Shown piece after piece: positions 12,051-25,190 of a stretch of 64,000 nt of DNA. Within the stretch, counting starts at the first letter, position 1; each line of letters opens with the position of its first letter. The notes beneath the pieces are model-generated. The model was not told the origin of the DNA, did not search any database, and saw nothing but the letters and a program-made list of their open reading frames with translations. Position numbers and translations under genes: made by a program. Source of the stretch: Volvox africanus (lineage: Eukaryota; Chlorophyta; Chlorophyceae; Chlamydomonadales; Volvocaceae); assembly GCA_030268105.1 (NCBI GenBank), contig BSDZ01000046.1, forward strand, positions 62,001-126,000, given 5' to 3'.

Positions 12051-12926
12051 CTAGTTGTTGTTCTCAAGTCTGCTATATGCGACTTGCAAGTGTTCGAAGG
12101 CTTTGAAGGCCAACGCCCTGTGTTGCCCACCGAGCAGGTGACGGTGTGGGTTCACCTGCCACCTGAGCCTGTCGTACACAGCCTTCCGTCCCTGGGTTTT
12201 GAACTTTTCCGGAGCAAGCTGGAAGATGAGACGGTCGCCAAGTGCCTCATCTTCCAGTTTGCTAAGTGTGATCACCCACTCAACCACATCCGCATTTGTA
12301 AGCCCCTCAGTGGGTATGACGACATGGCTCACGTGGCACACCATGTTCTCCGCACTTTGGCTATCTCCGCTTTCTGCCACGTCCCTCTCGTGGCACACCA
12401 CATTATCCGCAGTTTGGGTATCTCCGCTTTCGGCCACGTGCCTCTCGTGGCACACCACGTTCTCCCGACTTTGGGTATCTCCGCTTTCGGCCACGTCCCT
12501 CTCGTGGCACACCACGTTATCCGCACTTTGGGTATCTTCGCTTTCGGCCACGTGCCTCTCGTGGCACACCATGTTATCTGCACTTTGGCTATCCCCGCTT
12601 TCAGCCACGTCCCTCTCGTGGAACACCACATTATCCGCATTTTGGGTATCTCTGCTTTCGGCCACGTGCCTCTCGTAGTTAACCTCTTTGGTATCACTCT
12701 CATTATTGCCGATATGGACCACTGGCACCTCGTGGTCGATTTTGCTCTCGATGCTCTGCGCATCCTGGTGTTGGAACACAGACACCTCATAGTCAAACCC
12801 ATCACTTTTGGTTCCATTTTTCCAGGGCTGAACTTCATGGTCAGGCTCACTGACGTCTGCCTCGCTGGGTATCTCCATAGGAACGACTGTCTGAGAACCC
12901 ATAATCCAGCCAGATATTTGCTGCAT
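12051..12926 (-). CDS. 19-residue-repeat J-like protein, copy in gene-only unit
   Basis: Intact 291-residue copy with six repeats in the order H, D, H, D, H, D, unlike the neighbouring copy. Several repeat units have private changes (SRDTQN, SEDTQS, SRENVV, TADNVV). The non-repetitive N-terminus and the J-like C-terminus match the copy at 5675-6550 closely. Its downstream context ends 258 bases past the ATG side of the gene, at the deletion join at 13184, so any upstream exon or promoter further out on the minus strand is lost for this copy. Confidence 0.5.
   Translation of the reverse strand: MQQISGWIMGSQTVVPMEIPSEADVSEPDHEVQPWKNGTKSDGFDYEVSVFQHQDAQSIESKIDHEVPVVHIGNNESDTKEVNYERHVAESRDTQNADNVVFHERDVAESGDSQSADNMVCHERHVAESEDTQSADNVVCHERDVAESGDTQSRENVVCHERHVAESGDTQTADNVVCHERDVAESGDSQSAENMVCHVSHVVIPTEGLTNADVVEWVITLSKLEDEALGDRLIFQLAPEKFKTQGRKAVYDRLRWQVNPHRHLLGGQHRALAFKAFEHLQVAYSRLENNN
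12333..12674. repeat. 57-bp coding minisatellite, 6 copies
   Basis: Six units, with a more varied set of unit variants than the copies at 5957 and 25473. Strict H/D alternation is seen here. Confidence 0.95.
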
Positions 12927-13184
12927 GGACGGCAACCTAAGTTGCCAGCACAGCACCTTCGGCTGCAGATGCACTGCGATCGAAGAGAGAAATATGGTCC
13001 TGCGGCAATGGGCGAAAAATTAATTTTCTGTGACTTAAAATGGTTCAGGCTTTGACCTTGACCGTGAGGCGGCGGCGGCATCCCAATCACATACAGCTAC
13101 AACGCAAGGAAAGCTGCCCATATAGTTAATTTTTAATTAAGCTTAGCAAAGGCATCGGTGGAGTCAGCCATGAAAATTGGAAAA

Positions 13185-16100
13185 CAGGAAGGGCGCAGAA
13201 AACTGAAACATAATGACATCTTGTCACACTGTAGGGGCTACGCAGCAAATATGGAATTAATGACGAGGGTCTGAGCTCAGGGTGTGCGTAATTAACAAAG
13301 TTACATGAAACACAAACAGAATTGTGGAAGTACCAATCACGATATAGTACAAAACATAGGTATCAGAGTCTGCCCAATTAAGGGTGGTATCGAAAGACAC
13401 CGAATATGAAGTCAAAGCCCCATATATATGTTTCGTTCCAGGGACAGGCAAAGTGTCCAAGGAAGCTCCCAAGGATCCTGGATCGCATGACAGTGAGCAT
13501 ACAAGCATGGCTTGTTGCCCGTGGCCACCGGCATGAAGCCATGCCTGCGGCCGTGCGCCCCACCCTAGCTGAGACCTGTTATTGCTTCGTCCAACACCTC
13601 CGTCTACTGCCTCCCCTTGGTCCGTAACCCTTCTGCCCGGTCGCCTGACAACTGCCGCACCCATTCACACCATCCCCGCACATGCAGCCCGTCTGGCGAG
13701 CTAAATAACGCATGATAGATTGGGGCATAACAACTTCACCACGCAACCAAATTTTGGCACGAAACAATCCAACAAACACGACGTGCTTTTTGTCCCGAGA
13801 CACTCTGATTATGACTCCAGGGGGACACGTGCTTAGGGCCTAGCAAGAGTTCGTTGAGGGTAGCTCCGGGCAAAAAGAGACATGTATGGCTCCAGGGAAC
13901 CACGTGAAACTTGATGAACAAACGAGGCTTACTGGGCCATATCGTGACCCCCCTTAAATCACTGCTGGGACACTCCCAACGGCACGGACCTAGGGAGCTT
14001 TCGTTTATTTGCATGGAAATCAATAAATGGCTGCGTACCCTCCTTCCACCAGAATACATGATCCCCAGCTTAGCATGTGTACTCGGGTAACGGGGATAGT
14101 AGAAAGGAAAGCGGTACTGCTAGCTATTGAACAGCTCATTATGCATAGCCATATCACCCATGAAGCAGTGACATTGATACCCGGCGTCCACGAAAACCCA
14201 CTAAGCCTCCATCCACACACTTGCGCAGCCGAAGCTAGCACAAGTTGACAGCAAGCCGAGTGAAATTTCGACCCGCACAGACAGGCCAGCCCTTGAGGCC
14301 AAGCGCGCCAATCACCAGATGAGCAGATGCATAAAACCGCGCAAACTCAGATATCGCCAGAACCCCAGCCGGGTGCGCTCACCATGCAGCGATAACTCCA
14401 TTTCCCCCGTTCACCACCGCACAACGCATGCATGCACATGCCCCTTCCTGTCAGGACCCACCGCAACACAGTGGATTGACCTACTGCCCGTGCAAGCGCA
14501 TTTCTCTAAAGACAGCCCTGTGTTCGGACTGCGCTACAGCTTGTAGGGCGCGCCTGGCGACTGCTGCTGGGCGGGAGGGCTGTACCAGCTCCAGATATCT
14601 GGTGACTGCTGCTGAACCAGCCCTAGCTATCTGGTGACATGTACTTGATGACCTGCGACGGACGCGCCAGTATAGGGACGGAAAGGCTGTGTTGAGCAGC
14701 AGTGAGGTCGCAAGCGGATCCTTACAATACCAAAGACATAGCGACTGTCCATGAAGGTAAAATGTAGCTCCGGCGGAGTGTGCTAGCACGGGACTGGAGC
14801 ATCTGGGTTGTATGTTGGACAAGCTGGATAGGGGTACAGGCTACACCGCGCGCAGCTGGGCTAGGGTATTTAGACGGAAACGTGGCGGGCAGGTGATAGC
14901 GACATGCGGAATAAGGGCAGAGCAGCGGCCGCGTTGAAATTTGCACTAGCAGGCTCGCTTTGCAGATGCTTGTTTACATCCGCGCACATGCAGCCGTTTT
15001 GCCTTTGCTTGCCTCACGTGATCCCTGACTTACTTACCCTTACAACAAAGGTCCATCCCTCCGCACCTTAATCAGAGATCCCAGGTCCCGTACCTGTGGG
15101 CTCGCCACTCTCCAAGGCTGTGCGTCCCTCGCTCATAACTTGGACAGGCGCTGTGTTGGTGAGGGCCTCGCTCGAGCAAGTCTCCGCAAAAAGTGAAGAA
15201 AACAGAAATCCCCTCAACAGTCTAGGACACGACCTCGCCACCAGCTTCTTGATTTCGGATCCAAGTTGCAAAATGCCACCGACACGCCTGATGCGTGGCT
15301 TTGAAGCGGTTGCGGCTTACCAATGGGAGAATAAGGTGCTAACTGGCGACAAATTCAAGGTTTGAGAGAGAGAAAAAGAGGGAGAAGAAGAGAGTGGGGA
15401 TAAGGCAGCTGGGCGGAGGGCGGGTGTAGGAGGGGGCAGGGCGGGGATTCAGCTTGGACGAGGGCTTGTTCGTTCGTTCTAGGGGTGCAAGCGCCATACC
15501 TTCGACCTAATAAGCAGCACCATACGAAGCACTGTTCTCTGTACGAAAATGCTTTGCTCGCCAGCCAGCTTGACCGGCCCCTGCATGCCGCATCATCTGC
15601 ATAGGCTGTCTTTGGCATCGTCGACAAGAATACCACCAAAGCTGCGCATTTAAATTCAACAGGGCGACGGCCGCTGTTGGAATTCCGCAAACTCCGCCCA
15701 GGGTCTTCAGACTTCTGGAGTGCGGCGATCACAAAAAGGTACGTCAGCGCGCTTACGCATGTACACATGGACGGACCCAGAGGTCCCTGTTCGGACCCCT
15801 GCACGGACTCGACAACTTGGTACCTGCCAAGGTGCTGCTTACGGTTGCGTGGCTGACATACGCATTTCATTTGTACAAGGCCTACGTGCAGGCAAAGAAA
15901 TCGCGTTGCCACCCCAAAATAAGTTCGAGACAAAGAGGCAAATAAAATTGTTCGATGCTCTTACGAGCAAGCCCATCGGTGAAGCTGTCACGTCGAGAAG
16001 CGCGATGGATCAACGGTGAACTGACAAGACTGTCGAAGCTCCCAAACCAACGATTTGATTGCATTTGCATAGTTGTGAGAACTAAATAATGGATCAATGT

Positions 16101-16903
16101 ATATGATTTGTTCGGGCAATCGTTCAATCCCAACCGTAATTGTTTTGCTATTGCTTCATAAACGCGTGAGTGCAGCGGTTGACCAAGGAATCGGGGAGGT
16201 CGAACTTATCAAAGTCCACATCTACCAGCAGGCACCTAGAATACACACATTTAAAGTCCGTTGCTGCAACTTGCATGGTATGAAAGGTTACAACGTATCC
16301 CAAATTTCTCGTTCCTACCTTTCCAACATCCTGTTCCTGTCCTCTCGTGCGACTTAAAGACGTGCGTCTTGACGACCGCCTGGGCCGCCCCAACGTCCGC
16401 CTCCCACTTAATTCAAAGTATGGCATCTGCGTGTGTATCAGGCCTTGGAGCATGCTCTTTCACGCTTCGATGCCTTTGATTTACCTTCCAAGAGACTTAT
16501 TATCGAACACGTTTCACTGGAAGAACGAGCTATGGGTAGCCGGAGATGAACCGTTCAAATAAATGCATGTTGGGCATTAGACTACGTGTGTATAGGGCCG
16601 GATTTATACATTGATCAGGACGTATTCACATACGGCTGGTAGAGGATGCCACGGCATGGGAACAGTGACATCCACGACAGTGTACGCCTGATGGCTGGTG
16701 CGTGCTCGTGCCTTCATGCACATCTAGTTTGATAAGCCCCACCCCGCCGTTGGTATGGGCTATGGGTATGTGTTTATACCCCTTCATGTGATATATTGAT
16801 GACGAGCATGTGAACCATGCAGCTGTGTTGACTGCATTACCGAGCTACTAAAGCTGTGTAAACATCTTGCCGTATCCGTTAATTGTGTAGGCGTGTACTC
16901 AGA
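13185..16903. repeat. Short macrosatellite unit S1 (3719 bp, no repeat-protein gene)
   Basis: This starts at the landmark, passes through one chimeric R1/R2 repeat (13340-13486) and continues directly into sequence that follows R1, so the 2.36-kb repeat-protein segment is absent. It also lacks about 290 bp at 15915 (gccacccc joined to aaaataagttcg), about 12 bp at 16602 and about 80 bp near 16727. It carries the caaggtttg variant at 15356 and the gaattccgcaaac variant at 15680. No gene is supported here. Confidence 0.93.
13340..13486. repeat. Chimeric R2/R1 recombination repeat
   Basis: The left flank (accaatca before cgatatag) is that of R2, and the right flank (catgacagtgagc) is that of R1. 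The repeat carries the R1-type base gaaGtc. This is what homologous exchange between R2 of one unit and R1 of the next would leave, with the crossover in roughly the first 70 bp. Equivalent repeats lie at 17059-17205 and 20777-20923. All three share ggcaaag, while R1 and R2 of F1 have gacaaag. Confidence 0.85.
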
Positions 16904-19900
16904 CAGGAAGGGCGCAGAAAACTGAAACATAATGACATCTTGTCACACTGTAGGGGCTACGCAGCAAATATGGAATTAATGACGAGGGTCTGAGCTCAGG
17001 GTGTGCGTAATTAACAAAGTTACATGAAACACAAACAGAATTGTGGAAGTACCAATCACGATATAGTACAAAACATAGGTATCAGAGTCTGCCCAATTAA
17101 GGGTGGTATCGAAAGACACCGAATATGAAGTCAAAGCCCCATATATATGTTTCGTTCCAGGGACAGGCAAAGTGTCCAAGGAAGCTCCCAAGGATCCTGG
17201 ATCGCATGACAGTGAGCATACAAGCATGGCTTGTTGCCCGTGGCCACCGGCATGAAGCCATGCCTGCGGCCGTGCGCCCCACCCTAGCTGAGACCTGTTA
17301 TTGCTTCGTCCAACACCTCCGTCTACTGCCTCCCCTTGGTCCGTAGCCCTTCTGCCCGGTCGCCTGACAACTGCCGCACCCATTCACACCATCCCCGCAC
17401 ATGCAGCCCGTCTGGCGAGCTAAATAACGCATGATAGATTGGGGCATAACAACTTCACCACGCAACCAAATTTTGGCACGAAACAATCCAACAAACACGA
17501 CGTGCTTTTTGTCCCGAGACACTCTGATTATGACTCCAGGGGGACACGTGCTTAGGGCCTAGCAAGAGTTCGTTGAGGGTAGCTCCGGGCAAAAAGAGAC
17601 ATGTATGGCTCCAGGGAACCACGTGAAACTTGATGAACAAACGAGGCTTACTGGGCCATATCGTGACCCCCCTTAAATCACTGCTGGGACACTCCCAACG
17701 GCACGGACCTAGGGAGCTTTCGTTTATTTGCATGGAAATCAATAAATGGCTGCGTACCCTCCTTCCACCAGAATACATGATCCCCAGCTTAGCATGTGTA
17801 CTCGGGTAACGGGGATAGTAGAAAGCAAAGCGGTACTGCTAGCTATTGAACAGCTCATTATGCATAGCCATATCACCCATGAAGCAGTGACATTGATACC
17901 CGGCGTCCACGAAAACCCACTAAGCCTCCATCCACACACTTGCGCAGCCGAAGCTAGCACAAGTTGACAGCAAGCCGAGTGAAATTTCGACCCGCACAGA
18001 CAGGCCAGCCCTTGAGGCCAAGCGCGCCAATCACCAGATGAGCAGATGCATAAAACCGCGCAAACTCAGATATCGCCAGAACCCCAGCCGGGTGCGCTCA
18101 CCATGCAGCGATAACTCCATTTCCCCCGTTCACCACCGCACAACGCATGCATGCACATGCCCCTTCCTGTCAGGACCCACCGCAACACAGTGGATTGACC
18201 TACTGCCCGTGCAAGCGCATTTCTCTAAAGACAGCCCTGTGTTCGGACTGCGCTACAGCTTGTAGGGCGCGCCTGGCGACTGCTGCTGGGCGGGAGGGCT
18301 GTACCAGCTCCAGATATCTGGTGACTGCTGCTGAACCAGCCCTAGCTATCTGGTGACATGTACTTGATGACCTGCGACGGACGCGCCAGTATAGGGACGG
18401 AAAGGCTGTGTTGAGCAGCAGTGAGGTCGCAAGCGGATCCTTACAATACCAAAGACATAGCGACTGTCCATGAAGGTAAAATGTAGCTCCGGCGGAGTGT
18501 GCTAGCACGGGACTGGAGCATCTGGGTTGTATGTTGGACAAGCTGGATAGGGGTACAGGCTACACCGCGCGCAGCTGGGCTAGGGTATTTAGACGGAAAC
18601 GTGGCGGGCAGGTGATAGCGACATGCGGAATAAGGGCAGAGCAGCGGCCGCGTTGAAATTTGCACTAGCAGGCTCGCTTTGCAGATGCTTGTTTACATCC
18701 GCGCACATGCAGCCGTTTTGCCTTTGCTTGCCTCACGTGATCCCTGACTTACTTACCCTTACAACAAAGGTCCATCCCTCCGCACCTTAATCAGAGATCC
18801 CAGGTCCCGTACCTGTGGGCTCGCCACTCTCCAAGGCTGTGCGTCCCTCGCTCATAACTTGGACAGGCGCTGTGTTGGTGAGGGCCTCGCTCGAGCAAGT
18901 CTCCGCAAAAAGTGAAGAAAACAGAAATCCCCTCAACAGTCTAGGACACGACCTCGCCACCAGCTTCTTGATTTCGGATCCAAGTTGCAAAATGCCACCG
19001 ACACGCCTGATGCGTGGCTTTGAAGCGGTTGCGGCTTACCAATGGGAGAATAAGGTGCTAACTGGCGACAAATTCAAGGGTGGAGAGAGAGAAAAAGAGG
19101 GAGAAGAAGAGAGTGGGGATAAGGCAGCTGGGCGGAGGGCGGGTGTAGGAGGGGGCAGGGCGGGGATTCAGCTTGGACGAGGGCTTGTTCGTTCGTTCTA
19201 GGGGTGCAAGCGCCATACCTTCGACCTAATAAGCAGCACCATACGAAGCACTGTTCTCTGTACGAAAATGCTTTGCTCGCCAGCCAGCTTGACCGGCCCC
19301 TGCATGCCGCATCATCTGCATAGGCTGTCTTTGGCATCGTCGACAAGAATACCACCAAAGCTGCGCATTTAAATTCAACAGGGCGACGGCCGCTGTTGGA
19401 ATTCCACAAACTCCGCCCAGGGTCTTCAGACTTCTGGAGTGCGGCGATCACAAAAAGGTACGTCAGCGCGCTTACGCATGTACACATGGACGGACCCAGA
19501 GGTCCCTGTTCGGACCCCTGCACGGACTCGACAACTTGGTACCTGCCAAGGTGCTGCTTACGGTTGCGTGGCTGACATACGCATTTCATTTGTACAAGGC
19601 CTACGTGCAGGCAAAGAAATCGCGTTGCCACCCCAAAATAAGTTCGAGACAAAGAGGCAAATAAAATTGTTCGATGCTCTTACGAGCAAGCCCATCGGTG
19701 AAGCTGTCACGTCGGAAGCGCGATGGATCAACGGTGAACTGACAAGACTGTCGAAGCTCCCAAACCAACGATTTGATTGCATTTGCATAGTTGTGAGAAC
19801 TAAATAATGGATCAATGTATATGATTTGTTCGGGCAATCGTTCAATCCCAACCGTAATTGTTTTGCTATTGCTTCATAAACGCGTGAGTGCAGCGGTTGA

Positions 19901-20621
19901 CCAAGGAATCGGGGAGGTCGAACTTATCAAAGTCCACATCTACCAGCAGGCACCTAGAATACACACATTTAAAGTCCGTTGCTGCAACTTGCATGGTATG
20001 AATGGTTACAACGTATCCCAAATTTCTCGTTCCTACCTTTCCAACATCCTGTTCCTGTCCTCTCGTGCGACTTAAAGACGTGCGTCTTGACGACCGCCTG
20101 GGCCGCCCCAACGTCCGCCTCCCACTTAATTCAAAGTATGGCATCTGCGTGTGTATCAGGCCTTGGAGCATGCTCTTTCACGCTTCGATGCCTTTGATTT
20201 ACCTTCCAAGAGACTTATTATCGAACACGTTTCACTGGAAGAACGAGCTATGGGTAGCCGGAGATGAACCGTTCAAATAAATGCATGTTGGGCATTAGAC
20301 TACGTGTGTATAGGGCCGGATTTATACATTGATCAGGACGTATTCACATACGGCTGGTAGAGGATGCCACGGCATGGGAACAGTGACATCCACGACAGTG
20401 TACGCCTGATGGCTGGTGCGTGCTCGTGCCTTCATGCACATCTAGTTTGATAAGCCCCACCCCGCCGTTGGTATGGGCTATGGGTATGTGTTTATACCCC
20501 TTCATGTGATATATTGATGACGAGCATGTGAACCATGCAGCTGTGTCGACTGCATTACCGAGCTACTAAAGCTGTGTAAACATCTTGCCGTATCCGTTAA
20601 TTGTGTAGGCGTGTACTCAGA
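16904..20621. repeat. Short macrosatellite unit S2 (3718 bp)
   Basis: Same deletions as S1. It differs from S1 and S3 in keeping caagggtgg (19076) and gaattccacaaac (19399), and in reading cgtcggaagcg at 19711 where S1 and S3 have cgtcgagaagcg. S1 and S3 are therefore more alike than either is to the unit between them. No gene is supported. Confidence 0.93.
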
Positions 20622-23600
20622 CAGGAAGGGCGCAGAAAACTGAAACATAATGACATCTTGTCACACTGTAGGGGCTACGCAGCAAATATGGAATTAATGA
20701 CGAGGGTCTGAGCTCAGGGTGTGCGTAATTAACAAAGTTACATGAAACACAAACAGAATTGTGGAAGTACCAATCACGATATAGTACAAAACATAGGTAT
20801 CAGAGTCTGCCCAATTAAGGGTGGTATCGAAAGACACCGAATATGAAGTCAAAGCCCCATATATATGTTTCGTTCCAGGGACAGGCAAAGTGTCCAAGGA
20901 AGCTCCCAAGGATCCTGGATCGCATGACAGTGAGCATACAAGCATGGCTTGTTGCCCGTGGCCACCGGCATGAAGCCATGCCTGCGGCCGTGCGCCCCAC
21001 CCTAGCTGAGACCTGTTATTGCTTCGTCCAACACCTCCGTCTACTGCCTCCCCTTGGTCCGTAGCCCTTCTGCCCGGTCGCCTGACAACTGCCGCACCCA
21101 TTCACACCATCCCCGCACATGCAGCCCGTCTGGCGAGCTAAATAACGCATGATAGATTGGGGCATAACAACTTCACCACGCAACCAAATTTTGGCACGAA
21201 ACAATCCAACAAACACGACGTGCTTTTTGTCCCGAGACACTCTGATTATGACTCCAGGGGGACACGTGCTTAGGGCCTAGCAAGAGTTCGTTGAGGGTAG
21301 CTCCGGGCAAAAAGAGACATGTATGGCTCCAGGGAACCACGTGAAACTTGATGAACAAACGAGGCTTACTGGGCCATATCGTGACCCCCCTTAAATCACT
21401 GCTGGGACACTCCCAACGGCACGGACCTAGGGAGCTTTCGTTTATTTGCATGGAAATCAATAAATGGCTGCGTACCCTCCTTCCACCAGAATACATGATC
21501 CCCAGCTTAGCATGTGTACTCGGGTAACGGGGATAGTAGAAAGCAAAGCGGTACTGCTAGCTATTGAACAGCTCATTATGCATAGCCATATCACCCATGA
21601 AGCAGTGACATTGATACCCGGCGTCCACGAAAACCCACTAAGCCTCCATCCACACACTTGCGCAGCCGAAGCTAGCACAAGTTGACAGCAAGCCGAGTGA
21701 AATTTCGACCCGCACAGACAGGCCAGCCCTTGAGGCCAAGCGCGCCAATCACCAGATGAGCAGATGCATAAAACCGCGCAAACTCAGATATCGCCAGAAC
21801 CCCAGCCGGGTGCGCTCACCATGCAGCGATAACTCCATTTCCCCCGTTCACCACCGCACAACGCATGCATGCACATGCCCCTTCCTGTCAGGACCCACCG
21901 CAACACAGTGGATTGACCTACTGCCCGTGCAAGCGCATTTCTCTAAAGACAGCCCTGTGTTCGGACTGCGCTACAGCTTGTAGGGCGCGCCTGGCGACTG
22001 CTGCTGGGCGGGAGGGCTGTACCAGCTCCAGATATCTGGTGACTGCTGCTGAACCAGCCCTAGCTATCTGGTGACATGTACTTGATGACCTGCGACGGAC
22101 GCGCCAGTATAGGGACGGAAAGGCTGTGTTGAGCAGCAGTGAGGTCGCAAGCGGATCCTTACAATACCAAAGACATAGCGACTGTCCATGAAGGTAAAAT
22201 GTAGCTCCGGCGGAGTGTGCTAGCACGGGACTGGAGCATCTGGGTTGTATGTTGGACAAGCTGGATAGGGGTACAGGCTACACCGCGCGCAGCTGGGCTA
22301 GGGTATTTAGACGGAAACGTGGCGGGCAGGTGATAGCGACATGCGGAATAAGGGCAGAGCAGCGGCCGCGTTGAAATTTGCACTAGCAGGCTCGCTTTGC
22401 AGATGCTTGTTTACATCCGCGCACATGCAGCCGTTTTGCCTTTGCTTGCCTCACGTGATCCCTGACTTACTTACCCTTACAACAAAGGTCCATCCCTCCG
22501 CACCTTAATCAGAGATCCCAGGTCCCGTACCTGTGGGCTCGCCACTCTCCAAGGCTGTGCGTCCCTCGCTCATAACTTGGACAGGCGCTGTGTTGGTGAG
22601 GGCCTCGCTCGAGCAAGTCTCCGCAAAAAGTGAAGAAAACAGAAATCCCCTCAACAGTCTAGGACACGACCTCGCCACCAGCTTCTTGATTTCGGATCCA
22701 AGTTGCAAAATGCCACCGACACGCCTGATGCGTGGCTTTGAAGCGGTTGCGGCTTACCAATGGGAGAATAAGGTGCTAACTGGCGACAAATTCAAGGTTT
22801 GAGAGAGAGAAAAAGAGGGAGAAGAAGAGAGTGGGGATAAGGCAGCTGGGCGGAGGGCGGGTGTAGGAGGGGGCAGGGCGGGGATTCAGCTTGGACGAGG
22901 GCTTGTTCGTTCGTTCTAGGGGTGCAAGCGCCATACCTTCGACCTAATAAGCAGCACCATACGAAGCACTGTTCTCTGTACGAAAATGCTTTGCTCGCCA
23001 GCCAGCTTGACCGGCCCCTGCATGCCGCATCATCTGCATAGGCTGTCTTTGGCATCGTCGACAAGAATACCACCAAAGCTGCGCATTTAAATTCAACAGG
23101 GCGACGGCCGCTGTTGGAATTCCGCAAACTCCGCCCAGGGTCTTCAGACTTCTGGAGTGCGGCGATCACAAAAAGGTACGTCAGCGCGCTTACGCATGTA
23201 CACATGGACGGACCCAGAGGTCCCTGTTCGGACCCCTGCACGGACTCGACAACTTGGTACCTGCCAAGGTGCTGCTTACGGTTGCGTGGCTGACATACGC
23301 ATTTCATTTGTACAAGGCCTACGTGCAGGCAAAGAAATCGCGTTGCCACCCCAAAATAAGTTCGAGACAAAGAGGCAAATAAAATTGTTCGATGCTCTTA
23401 CGAGCAAGCCCATCGGTGAAGCTGTCACGTCGAGAAGCGCGATGGATCAACGGTGAACTGACAAGACTGTCGAAGCTCCCAAACCAACGATTTGATTGCA
23501 TTTGCATAGTTGTGAGAACTAAATAATGGATCAATGTATATGATTTGTTCGGGCAATCGTTCAATCCCAACCGTAATTGTTTTGCTATTGCTTCATAAAC

Positions 23601-24423
23601 GCGTGAGTGCAGCGGTTGACCAAGGAATCGGGGAGGTCGAACTTATCAAAGTCCACATCTACCAGCAGGCACCTAGAATACACACATTTAAAGTCCGTTG
23701 CTGCAACTTGCATGGTATGAATGGTTACAACGTATCCCAAATTTCTCGTTCCTACCTTTCCAACATCCTGTTCCTGTCCTCTCGTGCGACTTAAAGACGT
23801 GCGTCTTGACGACCGCCTGGGCCGCCCCAACGTCCGCCTCCCACTTAATTCAAAGTATGGCATCTGCGTGTGTATCAGGCCTTGGAGCATGCTCTTTCAC
23901 GCTTCGATGCCTTTGATTTACCTTCCAAGAGACTTATTATCGAACACGTTTCACTGGAAGAACGAGCTATGGGTAGCCGGAGATGAACCGTTCAAATAAA
24001 TGCATGTTGGGCATTAGACTACGTGTGTATAGGGCCGGATGGCCGTGTCTATTTATACATTGATCAGGACGTATTCACATACGGCTGGTAGAGGATGCCA
24101 CGGCATGGGAACAGTGACATCCACGACAGTGTACGCCTGATGGCTGGTGCGTGCTCGTGCCTTCATGCACATCTAATTTGTGGATGGGCTGCGGGCTGAA
24201 CGTGTGTGTATGTTTGTGTATGATACGTTCACTTTCACTGTTTGGAAACTAGTTTGATAAGCCCCATCCCGCCGTTGGTATGGGCTATGGGTATGTTTTA
24301 ATCCCCTTCACCCGATTAATGACGAGCATGTGAACCATGCAGCTGTGTTGACTGCATTACCGAGCTACTAGAGCTGTGTAAACATCTTGCCGTATCCGTT
24401 AATTGTGTAGGCGTGTACTCAGA
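20622..24423. repeat. Short macrosatellite unit S3 (3802 bp)
   Basis: Like S1 up to about 24030. It then keeps the ggccgtgtct and ctaatttgtggatgggctgc stretches that S1 and S2 lack, matching F1 instead. This switch marks S3 as a recombinant between a short unit and a full unit. No gene is supported. Confidence 0.93.
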
Positions 24424-25190
24424 CAGGAAGGGCGCAGAAAACTGAAACATAATGACATCTTGTCACACTGTAGGGGCTACGCAGCAAATATGGAATTAAT
24501 GACGAGGGTCTGAGCTCAGGGTGTGCGTAATTAACAAAGTTACATGAAACACAAACAGAATTGTGGAAGTACCAATCACGATATAGTACAAAACATAGGT
24601 ATCAGAGTCTGCCCAATTAAGGGTGGTATCGAAAGACACCGAATATGAAGTCAAAGCCCCATATATATGTTTCGTTCCAGGGACAGACAAAGTGTCCAAG
24701 GAAGCTCCCAAGGATCCTGGATCGCGTGTTTCTGGGGTCGTAACCCTCCATGTGGTGGGGTTTCTTTACCTCGCACCTATTACTCCTCCATGGCACAAAC
24801 AGGGACAATCAAGTCGTCCCGGCCAAAGCCACTCCGGCGGCTAAGGCCCCCCCTTTGTCCCAGCCAAAGCCGCTCCGGCGGCTTAAGCCCACTTCTTTTT
24901 GCCACTCGTTACACAAGCAAAGGACAATACGTCCCAGCCACAGCCGCCCTGGAGGCAGAGCCCCCGACCAGTCCACACCAGGGCATTAAATCTGCGTGGA
25001 AAGGGTTTGTTAGTCAGTAAGGACATGTCTAATTATTATCGTAAGAACTGAGCGACACGATGAAACAGGCAGGCCAAGTCCCACACTTACCTTCTGATGA
25101 CTAACATAAAGCCCTGATAAGATGCATGCAATCCCCCCTTTGTTTCCCTTGCTCCACCCCTCGCTCATCATATGCCTTCGGCATGCGCAT

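Larger units (their letters stand above)
11284..13184. repeat. Gene-only partial unit (1901 bp)
   Basis: This begins like every unit at the caggaaggg landmark and runs through R2 (11439-11585) and the repeat-protein gene. At gaaaattggaaaa it jumps straight back to the start landmark of the next unit. About 4.5 kb normally found after the gene (the F1 segment 352-4907) is missing. The join has at most a few bases of shared sequence, so it looks like end joining or short-homology deletion, not R1/R2 exchange. Confidence 0.88.
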
